Shown piece after piece: positions 53,226 to 63,016 of a DNA stretch of 64,000 bases. Below the pieces are notes generated by a model that did not search any database, was not told where the DNA came from, and saw nothing but the letters and a program-made list of their open reading frames with translations. The first letter of the stretch is position 1, and each line of letters opens with the position of its first letter. Position numbers and translations under genes: made by a program. The stretch is taken from contig NZ_GL892006.1 of NCBI RefSeq assembly GCF_000213575.1, positions 1-64,000 of the forward strand, written 5' to 3'. The DNA comes from Dysgonomonas mossii DSM 22836 (lineage in GTDB: Bacteria; Bacteroidota; Bacteroidia; Bacteroidales; Dysgonomonadaceae).

Positions 53226-54374
53226 ATGGAAAATTTTTCATTAGCAAATCCCGTAAAGATCATATTCGGGGAAGGAATGATCAAAGAGATTACAAACGAA
53301 ATACCTCAGGGCAGTAAAGTATTGATGACTTACGGAGGAGGCAGTATAAAGAAAAACGGAGTCTACGATCAGGCAGTAAAAGCTCTTAGCGGTTACGAGT
53401 GGCATGAGTTTGGTGGAATAGAACCAAACCCACACTATGAAACCTGCATGAAGGCTGTAGCTGTAATAAAAGAAAAGGGTATCGATTTTATATTATCCGT
53501 AGGCGGTGGATCGGTACTTGACGCTACAAAGTTCATTTCTGCCGCAGTCTATTTCGAAGAGGGTGATCCTTGGCAGATACTGTCTAAAGGCAGCAAAGTA
53601 AAGAAAGCTATGCCTTTTGGAGACATTATTACATTGCCTGCTACAGGATCAGAAATGAATAGCGGAGCTGTAATAACCCGTGCCGAAACTCAAGAAAAAC
53701 TTGCATTTGGTTCTCCCCTCACCTACCCTAAGTTTTCTGTACTTGATCCGACTGTAACATATTCATTACCTGCCCGCCAAACAGGGAACGGTGTTGTAGA
53801 TGCTTTTGTACATGTTATGGAGCAATACCTGACATATAACGAAGGTAATTCTTTGCTGCAAGACAATATGGCTGAAGCTATTGTAAAAACATTGGTAGAA
53901 GAAGGACCTAAAGCACTGAAAGAACCAAATAGCTATGATGTTCGTGCTAATCTGATGTGGGCCTCAACATGGGCACTGAATGGCTGGATTGCCTGCGGTG
54001 TACCCGAAGACTGGGCTACTCACATGATCGGACATGAACTTACAGCTTTCTATGGACTTGATCATGCCCAAACCCTTGCTATTGTATTGCCGGGAGTAAT
54101 GACAGTACTAAAAGATCAGAAAGGAAAAAAGATCACACGTCTAGGAAAAGAGGTATTTGGCATCCAAGGAAACGATGCTATAGATAGAACGATTAAAGCA
54201 GTGGAAGACTTCTTCGAATCGGTGGGTGTAAAAACTCATCTGTCAGACTACGGATTGGGCGATGAGGCTATAGATAAAGTAGCGGAGCGATTAGGAAACC
54301 GTGGATGGAAACTCGGTGAATGTCACAACATTACTGCTGATGTAATCAAAGACATTTTGACTTTAAGAAAATAA
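53226..54374 (+). CDS. Iron-containing alcohol dehydrogenase (YqhD/BdhA group)
   Basis: This 382-residue group III dehydrogenase probably reduces aldehydes with NADPH. The metal ligands are Asp192 and His196 (VVDAFVHVMEQ), His266 (DWATHMIGHEL) and His280 (GLDHAQTLAIV), matching YqhD spacing. The nucleotide-binding part is LSVGGGSVLDATKF and PATGSEMNSG. It may detoxify short aldehydes or serve in fermentation. It is 75 nt downstream of the TonB receptor gene and shares a terminator with the convergent surface-protein gene. Confidence 0.95.
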   Translation: MENFSLANPVKIIFGEGMIKEITNEIPQGSKVLMTYGGGSIKKNGVYDQAVKALSGYEWHEFGGIEPNPHYETCMKAVAVIKEKGIDFILSVGGGSVLDATKFISAAVYFEEGDPWQILSKGSKVKKAMPFGDIITLPATGSEMNSGAVITRAETQEKLAFGSPLTYPKFSVLDPTVTYSLPARQTGNGVVDAFVHVMEQYLTYNEGNSLLQDNMAEAIVKTLVEEGPKALKEPNSYDVRANLMWASTWALNGWIACGVPEDWATHMIGHELTAFYGLDHAQTLAIVLPGVMTVLKDQKGKKITRLGKEVFGIQGNDAIDRTIKAVEDFFESVGVKTHLSDYGLGDEAIDKVAERLGNRGWKLGECHNITADVIKDILTLRK

Positions 54375-54391
54375 GCCGGAAATATAGAAAG

Positions 54392-54420
54392 TAAGCCGAT
54401 AATTATATCGGCTTATTTTA
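54392..54420. terminator. Bidirectional terminator, overlapping the stop codon of the STN protein gene
   Basis: TAAGCCGAT (54392-54400) and ATCGGCTTA (54407-54415) form a 9-bp stem followed by TTTTAT on the plus strand. The right arm includes the stop codon of the minus-strand gene (54413-54415). Confidence 0.78.
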
Positions 54421-55984
54421 TAATCTGATCTTCGGAAACCTCGCTTAAATTATTTATTATTAATTCTTTTAGCTTTTCTTCCGGCAATATTACATTAAAG
54501 TTACCCCAAAAATTTCTGTCATACTGATACTTAGTATCTGAGAATATGTTTTGAGTAGGTATTCTTTCCTTTCGGGCAAAGGCATTTACATCCGTTGTAT
54601 CTACCATACAGTTTACCATTTCGAACCACAGATATAATGGTGTGCTAAAAAGCTTTCGCTTTCTTTTCATCTTAAATTCCAGGTCCCCGCGAATATGGTT
54701 CACATAATAAATACCATCGTTGGATAATTTATACGAGACATTGTACCGAGCCTGTTGTAATGTTAGCCGAATATCCTTATTTTTTTTTCGAACATAAAGA
54801 TCTGTAGCCTGTTGCACAAACTTGGGATTGATCTCGAAATGAGCTTCTATCAATGCATAATTCTCTGCGTCAATAAACAATTGTCCTTTAAACAAAGGTT
54901 CATCGATATATTCTTTCTGACAGAATGAAATAATATTCACCCTTCTGCCATCTACAACTGTAATATCTGTATGCCCATACTCATATTTATTTTGCTCTTC
55001 AGGCTTCAAAAAATCAGGTAAGTTCTTCACCAAATCCAATATCAGACAAGAATTAATACCGGATTTCATTTTTGTAAAGATTGTATCATTTTCCTGAATA
55101 TTCTTAATACGGCGCATCTTTATAAGTTTTACCTGATCAAGATTTGCATTTACATCATAACCGGTCTTATAGATTTTAAGCACGGCCTCAGTAACATCTA
55201 TATTGTTTTTTTTATGGTCTATACCTTCTCTGTAGAAGGTTGTAAGATAAACAGGCGAGGTTGAGTAGTTATTCTTACGATTCTCGAGCATACGGTTAAC
55301 CTCTTCTTGAGGCTCAACTGCTCTAATTACCACCTCTTGCAATGGTATTATTCTAGGCTCAAGGACAAAACGAATATGCTGTCCGGCCAATAGTCCCACT
55401 TCCACTTCCTGACTTTCGTAACCTACATGTGTAAACTTTACCTTCGAATGACGAAGAGAATCAGGCAATATTAATTTGAATTCTCCATCCTGATTAGAAA
55501 TCGTTCCTATTGTTGAGTTGCTGATTCCTACTGCGCTATAAGCTAATGGTTCTTCCGTAATCTGGTCGTATATTGCACCACTAAATGTAAAGAACTTTTT
55601 CTCTACACTATCTACCTTTTCTATGGAGATTACGGCATGTGTCTTTATCCGATCTGTAACTTGTAATAAAATATGATTTCCTACAACAGAAATCTTTAGT
55701 TGATTATTCCCGGTGATCGCATATATGGCTTCCCGCAATGTATATTCGCCTTTTGCAATCTTAACCTTCTTATCATTGTCTATTATCTGGCTATCATAGA
55801 TAAATAAATAACCCGACTTGTCGGATACTTGCCTCAGCAGTTTATATACACTCTCTTTACTTTTTGGTAATTGTATCTTCCGATTTAGCACTGCGCCATC
55901 ATCTGCCTGTAAAATCACTGCTACCATCATTAGCAATAACGATACAAGAATACGATGAAAGGTATTTTCAGCCGTATATTTCAT
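54413..55984 (-). CDS. STN + carboxypeptidase-regulatory-like surface protein without a barrel
   Basis: The protein has 523 residues. After the signal peptide (about 8-27) comes an STN-type domain (about 34-110: KSKESVYKLLRQVSDKSGYLFIYD, LREAIYAITGN), the domain that in TonB receptors talks to FecR-type anti-sigma factors. A carboxypeptidase-regulatory-like domain follows (about 132-212: SGAIYDQITEEPLAYSAVGI, FTHVGYESQEV), then a 300-residue strand-rich C-terminal domain (YLTTFYREGID, VTEAVLKIYKTGYD, LFKGQLFIDAENYALIEAHFE). No plug or barrel is present. It is the last gene of the sigma-anti-sigma operon, 13 nt after fecR. The C-terminal part is shared with the protein at 57449-58711. It may relay an envelope signal to FecR; this is inference. 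Confidence 0.85.
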   Translation of the reverse strand: MKYTAENTFHRILVSLLLMMVAVILQADDGAVLNRKIQLPKSKESVYKLLRQVSDKSGYLFIYDSQIIDNDKKVKIAKGEYTLREAIYAITGNNQLKISVVGNHILLQVTDRIKTHAVISIEKVDSVEKKFFTFSGAIYDQITEEPLAYSAVGISNSTIGTISNQDGEFKLILPDSLRHSKVKFTHVGYESQEVEVGLLAGQHIRFVLEPRIIPLQEVVIRAVEPQEEVNRMLENRKNNYSTSPVYLTTFYREGIDHKKNNIDVTEAVLKIYKTGYDVNANLDQVKLIKMRRIKNIQENDTIFTKMKSGINSCLILDLVKNLPDFLKPEEQNKYEYGHTDITVVDGRRVNIISFCQKEYIDEPLFKGQLFIDAENYALIEAHFEINPKFVQQATDLYVRKKNKDIRLTLQQARYNVSYKLSNDGIYYVNHIRGDLEFKMKRKRKLFSTPLYLWFEMVNCMVDTTDVNAFARKERIPTQNIFSDTKYQYDRNFWGNFNVILPEEKLKELIINNLSEVSEDQIIK

Positions 55985-55997
55985 GGCGGTTAATATA

Positions 55998-56849
55998 TTA
56001 TTTCTGTGATATAGATATCACATTATCTTGCTGTTTAAACTGCAAATTAAGAGCCATACAGATGAGTTGGGCCATTGTGGATGGAGTATCACCCGAAAAG
56101 GTAACTGTCAGTATACGATCTTGCAGTTCGGGTGACACTGTTAGCTGCTCTGCATCGGAGTTCATATTTATAACCCTCACAATATCCGACAATCGCTGAT
56201 CTTTAAAATGAACCCTTTTGAGGTACGATTCAAACTGTGAAACATCTGTGGTTTTAACCTTATGTAGATTATCAGATTCCAAAAGAGCTGTTTCTCCAGC
56301 CCTTACATTTACTTTCTGCCCGTTCAATTTTGAAGTGACTCTTACTTCTCCACGCCGTACTGATAACGAAAATGAATTTTTATTTTCACTCTTCACATTA
56401 AATGAAGTGCCCAATACCTCAATAATCGTTTGCTGAGTTTCAATGACAAATGGCTTACTTGGATTTCGACTGATATCAAAAAATGCATTTCCCTCCAAAA
56501 CAACCTCTCGTTTATCATCCGAAAAACGATTCGGATACTGCAAAGATGCTTGATCTGAGAGATATACTACCGATCCATCTTCTAAAGTAGAGATCAGAGT
56601 TGGAGCATCCTTTTCGTTATTTATTGTCAACATTTCATTGTGACTAGTCTTTTGTCCCCATATAACGAATACAGAAATGGCACAAATACATAAAATTGCA
56701 GCCACAGCCCCCCATCTTACCAAAGATGTACGTATGCTTGCTTTTTTCACTACTTTATTCTCCGGCAGCAATCCGTCACGATCGAGCCGCATATAAAGGC
56801 GATCCCAAGCCTGATCTGTAATCTTATTATTTGTTTCTTTCAAATTCAT
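55998..56849 (-). CDS. FecR-family anti-sigma factor
   Basis: The 283-residue protein has a cytosolic N-terminal part (1-45) that holds the sigma factor, one membrane helix (about 46-64), the periplasmic FecR domain (about 80-195: LEDGSVVYLSDQASLQYPNRF, GNAFFDISRNPSKPFVIET, VLGTSFNVKSE, SLSVRRGEVRV) and a C-terminal STN-like module of the DUF4974 type (about 212-282, DQRLSDIVRVINM). It starts at ATG 56849 and overlaps the sigma stop by 4 nt (ATGA), which couples translation. Confidence 0.95.
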   Translation of the reverse strand: MNLKETNNKITDQAWDRLYMRLDRDGLLPENKVVKKASIRTSLVRWGAVAAILCICAISVFVIWGQKTSHNEMLTINNEKDAPTLISTLEDGSVVYLSDQASLQYPNRFSDDKREVVLEGNAFFDISRNPSKPFVIETQQTIIEVLGTSFNVKSENKNSFSLSVRRGEVRVTSKLNGQKVNVRAGETALLESDNLHKVKTTDVSQFESYLKRVHFKDQRLSDIVRVINMNSDAEQLTVSPELQDRILTVTFSGDTPSTMAQLICMALNLQFKQQDNVISISQK

Positions 56850-57397
56850 GATGCGTGTGTATATTTTTCTATTTCCTGTCTTAATATCTGATATGCTTTT
56901 GTCATTTCTGCCTCTACCGTTTTTATTGACACAGAAAGCAATTGTGCAATTTCTTTATATTTACGACCTTCCATCCGGTGCATTCTAAAAATGCGTAGTC
57001 GTCGCTCCGGTAACTGTTCCAGCGTACGATTTATAATATTCTGCAGTTCTTTATATTCAATCTGTTCTTGCGCTGTCGTTTCCGATGCTTCAAGCTTCCT
57101 GCTTAATACATTTTCGCGGTGACGTTCTTTTACGTACTGATGTTCGAAATATTGAAGCGACTGGTTACGTACTGCTCCATATAAATAACTCTTCATCGAA
57201 CGGACAATATTCAAAGATTCTCGGTCGCGCCACAATACATAAAATAATTCCTGAACAATCTCTTCGGCTGCATCTTTACGACCAATTATGCCAAACGAGT
57301 ACATGTATAAAGGCAGATAGTACTGGCGAAAAACCTGTTCGAAGGTTTCTATATCACCACACTTTATCTTCTTGAATATAAGCACATCGTTCAGCAT
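56846..57397 (-). CDS. ECF-type RNA polymerase sigma factor
   Basis: The 183-residue sigma-70 of the extracytoplasmic-function group has region 2 at about 15-80 (FEQVFRQYYLPLYMYSFGII, AAEEIVQELFYVLWRDRE, SYLYGAVRNQSLQYF) and region 4 at about 118-175 (QLPERRLRIFRMHRMEGRKYKEIAQLL, SVSIKTVEAEM). I start at 57397 (MLNDVLIFKKIKCGD); the upstream nine codons are hydrophobic and not part of sigma region 2. It overlaps fecR by 4 nt. Its control targets probably include this operon; no ECF promoter could be identified by eye. Confidence 0.95.
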   Translation of the reverse strand: MLNDVLIFKKIKCGDIETFEQVFRQYYLPLYMYSFGIIGRKDAAEEIVQELFYVLWRDRESLNIVRSMKSYLYGAVRNQSLQYFEHQYVKERHRENVLSRKLEASETTAQEQIEYKELQNIINRTLEQLPERRLRIFRMHRMEGRKYKEIAQLLSVSIKTVEAEMTKAYQILRQEIEKYTHAS

Positions 57398-57448
57398 AAT
57401 AAGTACAATCACAAGTAAGACCAAATATAATAAATCATAACGAATTTA

Positions 57449-58711
57449 TCAGTTACTTTGTTGTTTCTTTAATTTATTTACTGCCGATTCAAGCGACTCT
57501 GTAGGTTCTATAATGTTATAGCCCTCCCAGAAGTTGGCATCATAGAAGTTACTCACTTTGTCTGATAACGAATATCTGTCGCTAAATGCTTCTCTAGCCG
57601 GAATTTTAGCTATATTATTTTCTTGTCTGTCGGTAACAACCATCTCTGATATAATTGTATAGTTGGTAGAGAACAGCCTACGCTTATAGTCACATTTGAA
57701 ACGGACTTCGTTGCGAACATAATTCAGATAGCTTTTCCCATTCTGCTGCTTATAAGTAACCAAATAGGCTACCTCTTCAGGTTTGAAATGCAATCTGAAT
57801 GGTTTTTTACGAAGAATGGCCTGTGTAACCTTATTACGGTCGTCCATACTCAAGTTAAACTCTGCCCGTGAAAAAGCTAATGTTTCCTGATCAATGTACA
57901 AGTTACCATAAAACAGGGCGTAAGGCATAATAACCTGAGGCTCGAAACTTATCACATAATGAAGACGTTCGTTTATCATTACACTATTTTCCATCTTGTA
58001 CTTATAGTAATGAAGAGACGCTTTATCTAACATTATATCTCTATTCTTTACAATATCCAAGTAAGTAGACAAGTTGGGACCTCCTATAAATTTAACAAGC
58101 AAAGTATCGCCGGGTTTTGGACTGAGTAGTTTCCTTCCTTTTAATACTTGTACTCTGTCTCCTGCATCCGATTCAGTATATGGGGTCTTGTAGATATCTA
58201 TAACAGCCTCGGAGATGTTTATATAGCTTCGTCTTTTCTGTATAGTTTCACGATAGAACCCGGTTAAAAGGTTTGTCATCAAACTATTGTTATCGCCTAT
58301 CTTATCTATGGCTTTTTCTACCAACTGCAACGGATCAGTAGATTCCACAACGACTTCTTTCAATCTGTTCTCATTACGTGTAAGGAAGATCGTAATATTA
58401 CTCATATCCTGATCCGACAAAGGTACTCGCTGGTTGAAGTAACCTATGTGGGAAACTTCTATTGTTTTAAGATTCAGGGAATCTCTGACCTTGATGGTAA
58501 ATCCTCCATCAGCATTCGATATCGTACCGATGCCGGTTCCGGGAACAGATATACTCACATATTCAAGAGTCTTCTTTGACTTTATATCCTTCACTACTCC
58601 GGTTATTGTAATATACCCTGGATCTTTGGCCGAATAAGTTGGAAGTGCTACACTCCAAATTATAAGGACTGTAAATACAGTTTGTATGAATTTTAAACAT
58701 TTAGTTCTCAT
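57449..58711 (-). CDS. Carboxypeptidase-regulatory-like protein, barrel-less partner of the sigma operon
   Basis: The 420-residue protein has a signal peptide (about 1-28). A carboxypeptidase-regulatory-like domain (about 34-115: ITGVVKDIKSKKTLEYVSISV, SNADGGFTI, VSHIGYFNQRV) precedes the same C-terminal domain as in the gene at 54413-55984 (LLTGFYRETIQKRRSYINISEAVIDIYKTPY; FYGNLYIDQETLAFSRAEFN). It has no STN domain and no barrel. It is the first gene of the four, 51 nt before the sigma factor. The two paralogues flanking sigma/anti-sigma suggest that they form a pair at the outer membrane or in the periplasm; the role is unknown. Confidence 0.82.
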   Translation of the reverse strand: MRTKCLKFIQTVFTVLIIWSVALPTYSAKDPGYITITGVVKDIKSKKTLEYVSISVPGTGIGTISNADGGFTIKVRDSLNLKTIEVSHIGYFNQRVPLSDQDMSNITIFLTRNENRLKEVVVESTDPLQLVEKAIDKIGDNNSLMTNLLTGFYRETIQKRRSYINISEAVIDIYKTPYTESDAGDRVQVLKGRKLLSPKPGDTLLVKFIGGPNLSTYLDIVKNRDIMLDKASLHYYKYKMENSVMINERLHYVISFEPQVIMPYALFYGNLYIDQETLAFSRAEFNLSMDDRNKVTQAILRKKPFRLHFKPEEVAYLVTYKQQNGKSYLNYVRNEVRFKCDYKRRLFSTNYTIISEMVVTDRQENNIAKIPAREAFSDRYSLSDKVSNFYDANFWEGYNIIEPTESLESAVNKLKKQQSN

Positions 58712-58905
58712 GGCTATATTGTTTTTAATGATGATTAATAAAACCGGTTGTACTATTATGATCGTTCAAAAAATGAAAACCCTATCTTTTATCAGATATT
58801 TAACATTTAATGAATGAAAGTTTAGTCCTAAAGAGATCTGAATATCAATAAAACGACACAAAACAAACAGCAAACAACTAACAATCTGCTATTTACACAA
58901 CAAAA

Positions 58906-58935
58906 GCTTGTGATAATAAAATCACAAGCCTTTGT
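58906..58935 (-). terminator. Terminator after the S46 peptidase gene
   Basis: GCTTGTGAT (58906-58914) and ATCACAAGC (58921-58929) form a 9-bp stem with TTTTGTTG following on the minus strand. The 190 nt further left up to the carboxypeptidase-regulatory protein gene hold that gene's promoter region; no clear box seen. Confidence 0.75.
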
Positions 58936-58956
58936 TTTCCTTATATTCTTATATTT

Positions 58957-61086
58957 TTATTTTGACACTTTCAGCTCGTTGATAAGACGAGGACAGTTCA
59001 TTACCTTATCTATTATATAAAGTACATAACGTATGTCTACACTGATTGTACGTTGCAACTCTGGTTCGAACAAGATGTCACCACTCAGCGATTCCCAGTT
59101 ACCATCAAAAGCAAGTCCGATTAGTTCTGCGTTTCCATTAAATACAGGGCTACCTGAGTTCCCTCCTGTGATATCGTTGTTCGACAAGAAGTTAACATAC
59201 ATTTTTCCATCCGCTTTGTTTGCATATTGTCCAAAGTCCTTACTTGCCAAATCGTCCAATATATATTGTTGCACACCGAATTCAGGATCGTTAGGGACTT
59301 GTTTATTCAATACACCTTGAGATGTTGAATAATAGTCGTAAGTAACCGCATCGGCAGGCTTGTATCCTCCCACAGAGCCATAGCTCAAACGTTGAGTGAA
59401 GTTAGCATCTGAATAAAATGCTTTATTCGGCTCCATCTCCATTAATCCCGCCATAAACAGACGACTGCCTTTATCTATCTGAGGATAATAAGGTGCAGAA
59501 GACTGACGTAACATGTTTAAGCATGGTTCTAAAGATTGAGCGAATGCAATTGCAGGGTCATTATTGATTGCCTCCTGATCTTCACTGCTTATTAGAGCTG
59601 TAGCAGCTTCCAAATTGGTAAATTTAGTATTGTTATAAAACCACTCTGCAAATTTATCATAGTCTCCACCAAATTCATCTGCAATCTTTGTATATACCGA
59701 AGGCAAGTATTCAGCAGGAACTCTTTCCGCATATATCTTTAGTAATGCAGGCATTACTTTACGATCGAGAGCCGGCTCATAATCTTTATAAAGCGGAGCT
59801 AAACGTTTAGTGAATTCTTCACCTTTATTTTTGTCAGGATCCATTCTATTTACAAGGAGTGCCGTATTTGCATAGCGGATAATTTCAATCCCATTAAAGA
59901 ATGTTTCGTACAGATATGTCTGAATTTTAGATGTTTCCATTGTTTCAGTATACCCTTCTTTCACTAGCGTAAGAGCATCCCCGTATTTTGCTTGCAATGC
60001 CGGTTTTGAAGCAGCCCATTGTGCAAATTTTGCCTCAAGCTGTTCTTTATCTTTTATAACGTCAAGTTTAGCAATAGCTTCGTTCATCCCCATAGCATTC
60101 TTCCAGTAGTTGGAGCTTCCTGCATATTTAGAAGCATATTTGATACGAATAGCATCGCTTGCGTTCATATCTTTTCTCCAGATATCCTGTTTTGCTCCAC
60201 GCACTTCAATACGAGGTTTGTGTTCCGATTCTACCATTTGGCTGATACCCCACGATGTCATATAGCGTTCGGTACTTCCCGGATATCCAATCGTCATGGC
60301 ATAGTCGTTCTCTTTGTAACCCTTTAGAGAAACAGGAACTGAATATTTAGGTTTGTAAGGCACATTATCTGCACTATATTCTGCTGCACCATTGTCTTTG
60401 TTAGCATACACACGGAATACAGAGAAGTCGCCCGTATGGCGAGGCCACATCCAGTTGTCTGTTTCACCACCAAATTTCCCTACAGAAGATGGCGGAGTGA
60501 ATACAAGCCTTACGTCTCTGAATACTTCGTATACAACAACATAGTATTTGTTGTGTGTATAGAAAGGAATTACTTGCGCTCTAAGAAACTTATTGTCTTT
60601 ATACTTTTCAAGATATACTTGCGACAAAGAATCTATTTTCTCTTCACGTACATTCTCGCTATCTGTAGGTAATAATGTAGACGTTACAAAATCTGTAATG
60701 TCTTCGGTCTTCTGTAGAAAAGCAACAGTCAAACCTTCTGCTGGTAATTCTTCTTGAAATGACTGGCTTACAAAACCGTCTTTCAGATAATCATGGTCTA
60801 CAGAACTTAGCTTTTGTATTGCATCGTATCCGCAGTGATGATTGGTGAATATCAGCCCTTGACGAGATACCGATACTCCGGTACAGCCTCTACCGAAAAT
60901 AACTACAGCATCTTTCAGCGAAGGGTTAGTCTCGCTGTATATGCTATCAATAGGGAACTTAAATCCCAGCTCTTTCATGCGGGCAGCACTCTGCCTGTTG
61001 AGTTCTTTTAATAGCCACATTCCTTCGTCAGCCTTTACTCCGGCAACAGTAAGGAAAATTGCTAATATTAAAAATAGTTTTCTCAT
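58957..61086 (-). CDS. S46-family dipeptidyl-peptidase, DPP7 type
   Basis: The 709-residue exported serine peptidase (signal about 1-19) removes dipeptides from peptide N-termini in the periplasm. The triad is visible: His in TNHHCGYD (81-88), Asp in ETDNWMWPRHTGD, Ser644 in GGNSGSPV. Eighteen residues after the catalytic Ser is Gly662 (FDGNWES). In the Porphyromonas enzymes this position is Gly in DPP7 and Arg in the acidic-residue-specific DPP11, so DPP7-like (hydrophobic P1) specificity is predicted. It stands alone; its promoter region carries a TACTTTTG box inside a motif shared with the nicotinamidase gene. Confidence 0.93.
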   Translation of the reverse strand: MRKLFLILAIFLTVAGVKADEGMWLLKELNRQSAARMKELGFKFPIDSIYSETNPSLKDAVVIFGRGCTGVSVSRQGLIFTNHHCGYDAIQKLSSVDHDYLKDGFVSQSFQEELPAEGLTVAFLQKTEDITDFVTSTLLPTDSENVREEKIDSLSQVYLEKYKDNKFLRAQVIPFYTHNKYYVVVYEVFRDVRLVFTPPSSVGKFGGETDNWMWPRHTGDFSVFRVYANKDNGAAEYSADNVPYKPKYSVPVSLKGYKENDYAMTIGYPGSTERYMTSWGISQMVESEHKPRIEVRGAKQDIWRKDMNASDAIRIKYASKYAGSSNYWKNAMGMNEAIAKLDVIKDKEQLEAKFAQWAASKPALQAKYGDALTLVKEGYTETMETSKIQTYLYETFFNGIEIIRYANTALLVNRMDPDKNKGEEFTKRLAPLYKDYEPALDRKVMPALLKIYAERVPAEYLPSVYTKIADEFGGDYDKFAEWFYNNTKFTNLEAATALISSEDQEAINNDPAIAFAQSLEPCLNMLRQSSAPYYPQIDKGSRLFMAGLMEMEPNKAFYSDANFTQRLSYGSVGGYKPADAVTYDYYSTSQGVLNKQVPNDPEFGVQQYILDDLASKDFGQYANKADGKMYVNFLSNNDITGGNSGSPVFNGNAELIGLAFDGNWESLSGDILFEPELQRTISVDIRYVLYIIDKVMNCPRLINELKVSK

Positions 61087-61187
61087 CGTTTTTAGTTATT
61101 ATTAATTAATGATATATTTTATAATTAAATAGCCTTTAACCCACATTTACATAATCAACTATCTAAATGAAAGATACATCAAAAAAA

Positions 61188-61202
61188 GTAACAAAAGTAA
61201 CA
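61188..61202 (-). promoter_or_regulatory. Shared 15-mer with -7 box in the S46 peptidase promoter region
   Basis: GTAACAAAAGTAACA (plus strand) reads TGTTACTTTTGTTAC on the coding strand and includes TACTTTTG, a full -7 box. The identical 15-mer is at 12686-12700 before the nicotinamidase gene, in the same orientation to the gene. It contains two GTTAC halves nine nucleotides apart. Confidence 0.45.
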
Positions 61203-61312
61203 GTTTTTATCTACTTTTTTTAGTGTAACCTTTTATTCCTTATATAGCACACATCCCGCTTATATACAGATAATTATATTTAATTTTCACAACACGATGA
61301 AATAAGAAAGTG

Positions 61313-62830
61313 TCACTTATTTTTTTTATTGTTGTTGATATATTTACCAATGATAGGAATCTCTTTTAATGGTAAATCTTTCTTTATTATAACCGCTGTA
61401 AATATAACAAGGAATACGGTACGATATGCCAGTCGTAAGATTTCGTTATCTATCTGTGGATACATGGCAGCAATGTAAAATACGACAGCCAAAGCAAAGT
61501 ATAAGAAAATGCGCTTCAGGTCATATTTTATCGGATAATATTTTTGTCCTATAAAATAAGATATACTCATTATAATCAGGTTACAAATCAGCGTAGCCCA
61601 TGCACTGGCAATATAACCATAAATAGGAACAAAGATTATATTGATCGCAACCTGAAGGATACACCCGAATACAGAAAAATAGGCTCCGTATTTTGTTTTA
61701 TCGGTTAGCTTATACCATACCGAAAGATTGAAGTACATCCCAAAAAATATTTCACCCATCATCGCAATAGGAACAATGACAGTTCCTACTGTATAGTTTT
61801 TGCTGACTATATATTTCAATATATCAAGATAGAACATAACAGCCAGAAAAACGAGCAATGCAAATATTACAAAATACTTCATTGCATCGGCGTAAGGTTT
61901 TGTACTGCTGTTTTCTTTATCTTTACTAAAGAAGAACGGTTCGTAAGCATACCTGAATGCCTGAGTAAACATCGTTATAATAACCGTTATCTTAAGGCAA
62001 GCATTGTATATACCTAATTGGCTGAAAGCTTCATCGGGATTATCAAATAAAAAAGGATAAGTCAATTGCGCTACAGTCTGATTTATAACTCCTGCCAGCC
62101 CCAATATTAAAAGAGGGAATGAGTATATCAGCATACGTCTGATCAGAGCATTATCAAACTGGAGCTTCACATTCTTCATTGTTGTCGGTATCAATAGTAT
62201 CAATACCACCAAGCTAGAAAGCAAGTTTGCTAAAAAGATGTATCCAATACCGATCTCGGGATGAAAGAATTTATTAATAGCCAGGTCCGGATAATTTTTG
62301 TATAGCCAAGGACATAGAACCAAAAACAAAAGATTGAAAAATATATTAAACCCTATAAACGTAAGCTTCAATGTAGCAAACCGAATCGGTCTTTTCTGAT
62401 AACGCAAATAGGCAAAAGGAATTGTCATAAAAGCATCCAGTGCCACTCCAATAGCCATCATCCAGATATGTTCCTTGTGTTCGGTATATTCCATCCATGA
62501 CGAAATAGGATTGATGAAGGAAAAGCAAAATAGAATAAACAGCAGAGATGTTGTAGCTAATGAGATTAAAGATGTAGCATATACTTTATCCGGATTCTCT
62601 TCTTTCTTGTTCATAAAGCGGAAAAATCCGGTTTCCATGCCGTAAGTCAGCAAAACCATGAACAACGCAGTGTAGCCGTATATATAGCTTACCTTACCAT
62701 ACTCGATAGTATCAGTAAAAATATAAGTGTGTAAAGGAACAAGCAACCAATTAAATATGCGGCCAACAATACTACTCAATCCATAGATTGCAGTATCTTT
62801 TGCTAAGCTCTTCATTCCACTCCCTGCCAT
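61313..62830 (-). CDS. Polysaccharide flippase (Wzx/MOP superfamily)
   Basis: This 505-residue membrane protein has about 14 helices. It opens with the typical SLAKDTAIYGLSSIVGRIFNWLLVPLHTY segment of Bacteroidota flippases and has LAGVINQTVAQLTYPFLF in the middle. It should flip lipid-linked sugars across the inner membrane for surface polysaccharide. No other polysaccharide gene is adjacent, apart from the distant glycosyltransferase at 6470. The start MAGSGMKSLAKD is used; Met6 is also possible. Confidence 0.88.
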   Translation of the reverse strand: MAGSGMKSLAKDTAIYGLSSIVGRIFNWLLVPLHTYIFTDTIEYGKVSYIYGYTALFMVLLTYGMETGFFRFMNKKEENPDKVYATSLISLATTSLLFILFCFSFINPISSWMEYTEHKEHIWMMAIGVALDAFMTIPFAYLRYQKRPIRFATLKLTFIGFNIFFNLLFLVLCPWLYKNYPDLAINKFFHPEIGIGYIFLANLLSSLVVLILLIPTTMKNVKLQFDNALIRRMLIYSFPLLILGLAGVINQTVAQLTYPFLFDNPDEAFSQLGIYNACLKITVIITMFTQAFRYAYEPFFFSKDKENSSTKPYADAMKYFVIFALLVFLAVMFYLDILKYIVSKNYTVGTVIVPIAMMGEIFFGMYFNLSVWYKLTDKTKYGAYFSVFGCILQVAINIIFVPIYGYIASAWATLICNLIIMSISYFIGQKYYPIKYDLKRIFLYFALAVVFYIAAMYPQIDNEILRLAYRTVFLVIFTAVIIKKDLPLKEIPIIGKYINNNKKNK

Positions 62831-63016
62831 ATAGATATATTTAGTTGGCTACAAAAGTAGTAAAAATAAATCATGAGTTGTATTTTATCACCTGCGAGTT
62901 AATTGCAGATTTTTACCCCTCAAGACACATCACTTAACCCCTTGATTGCGGCCACAATAGATGCCTAGGCAACTATAAAAAGTGAAATTAAATAATAATT
63001 TCTTAATATTATAAAT

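Noticed and set aside
58712-58956. ECF-sigma promoter (GAAC..TACAA) upstream of the surface-signalling operon
   Set aside because: The spacing between the two elements is too short for an ECF promoter; could not be supported.
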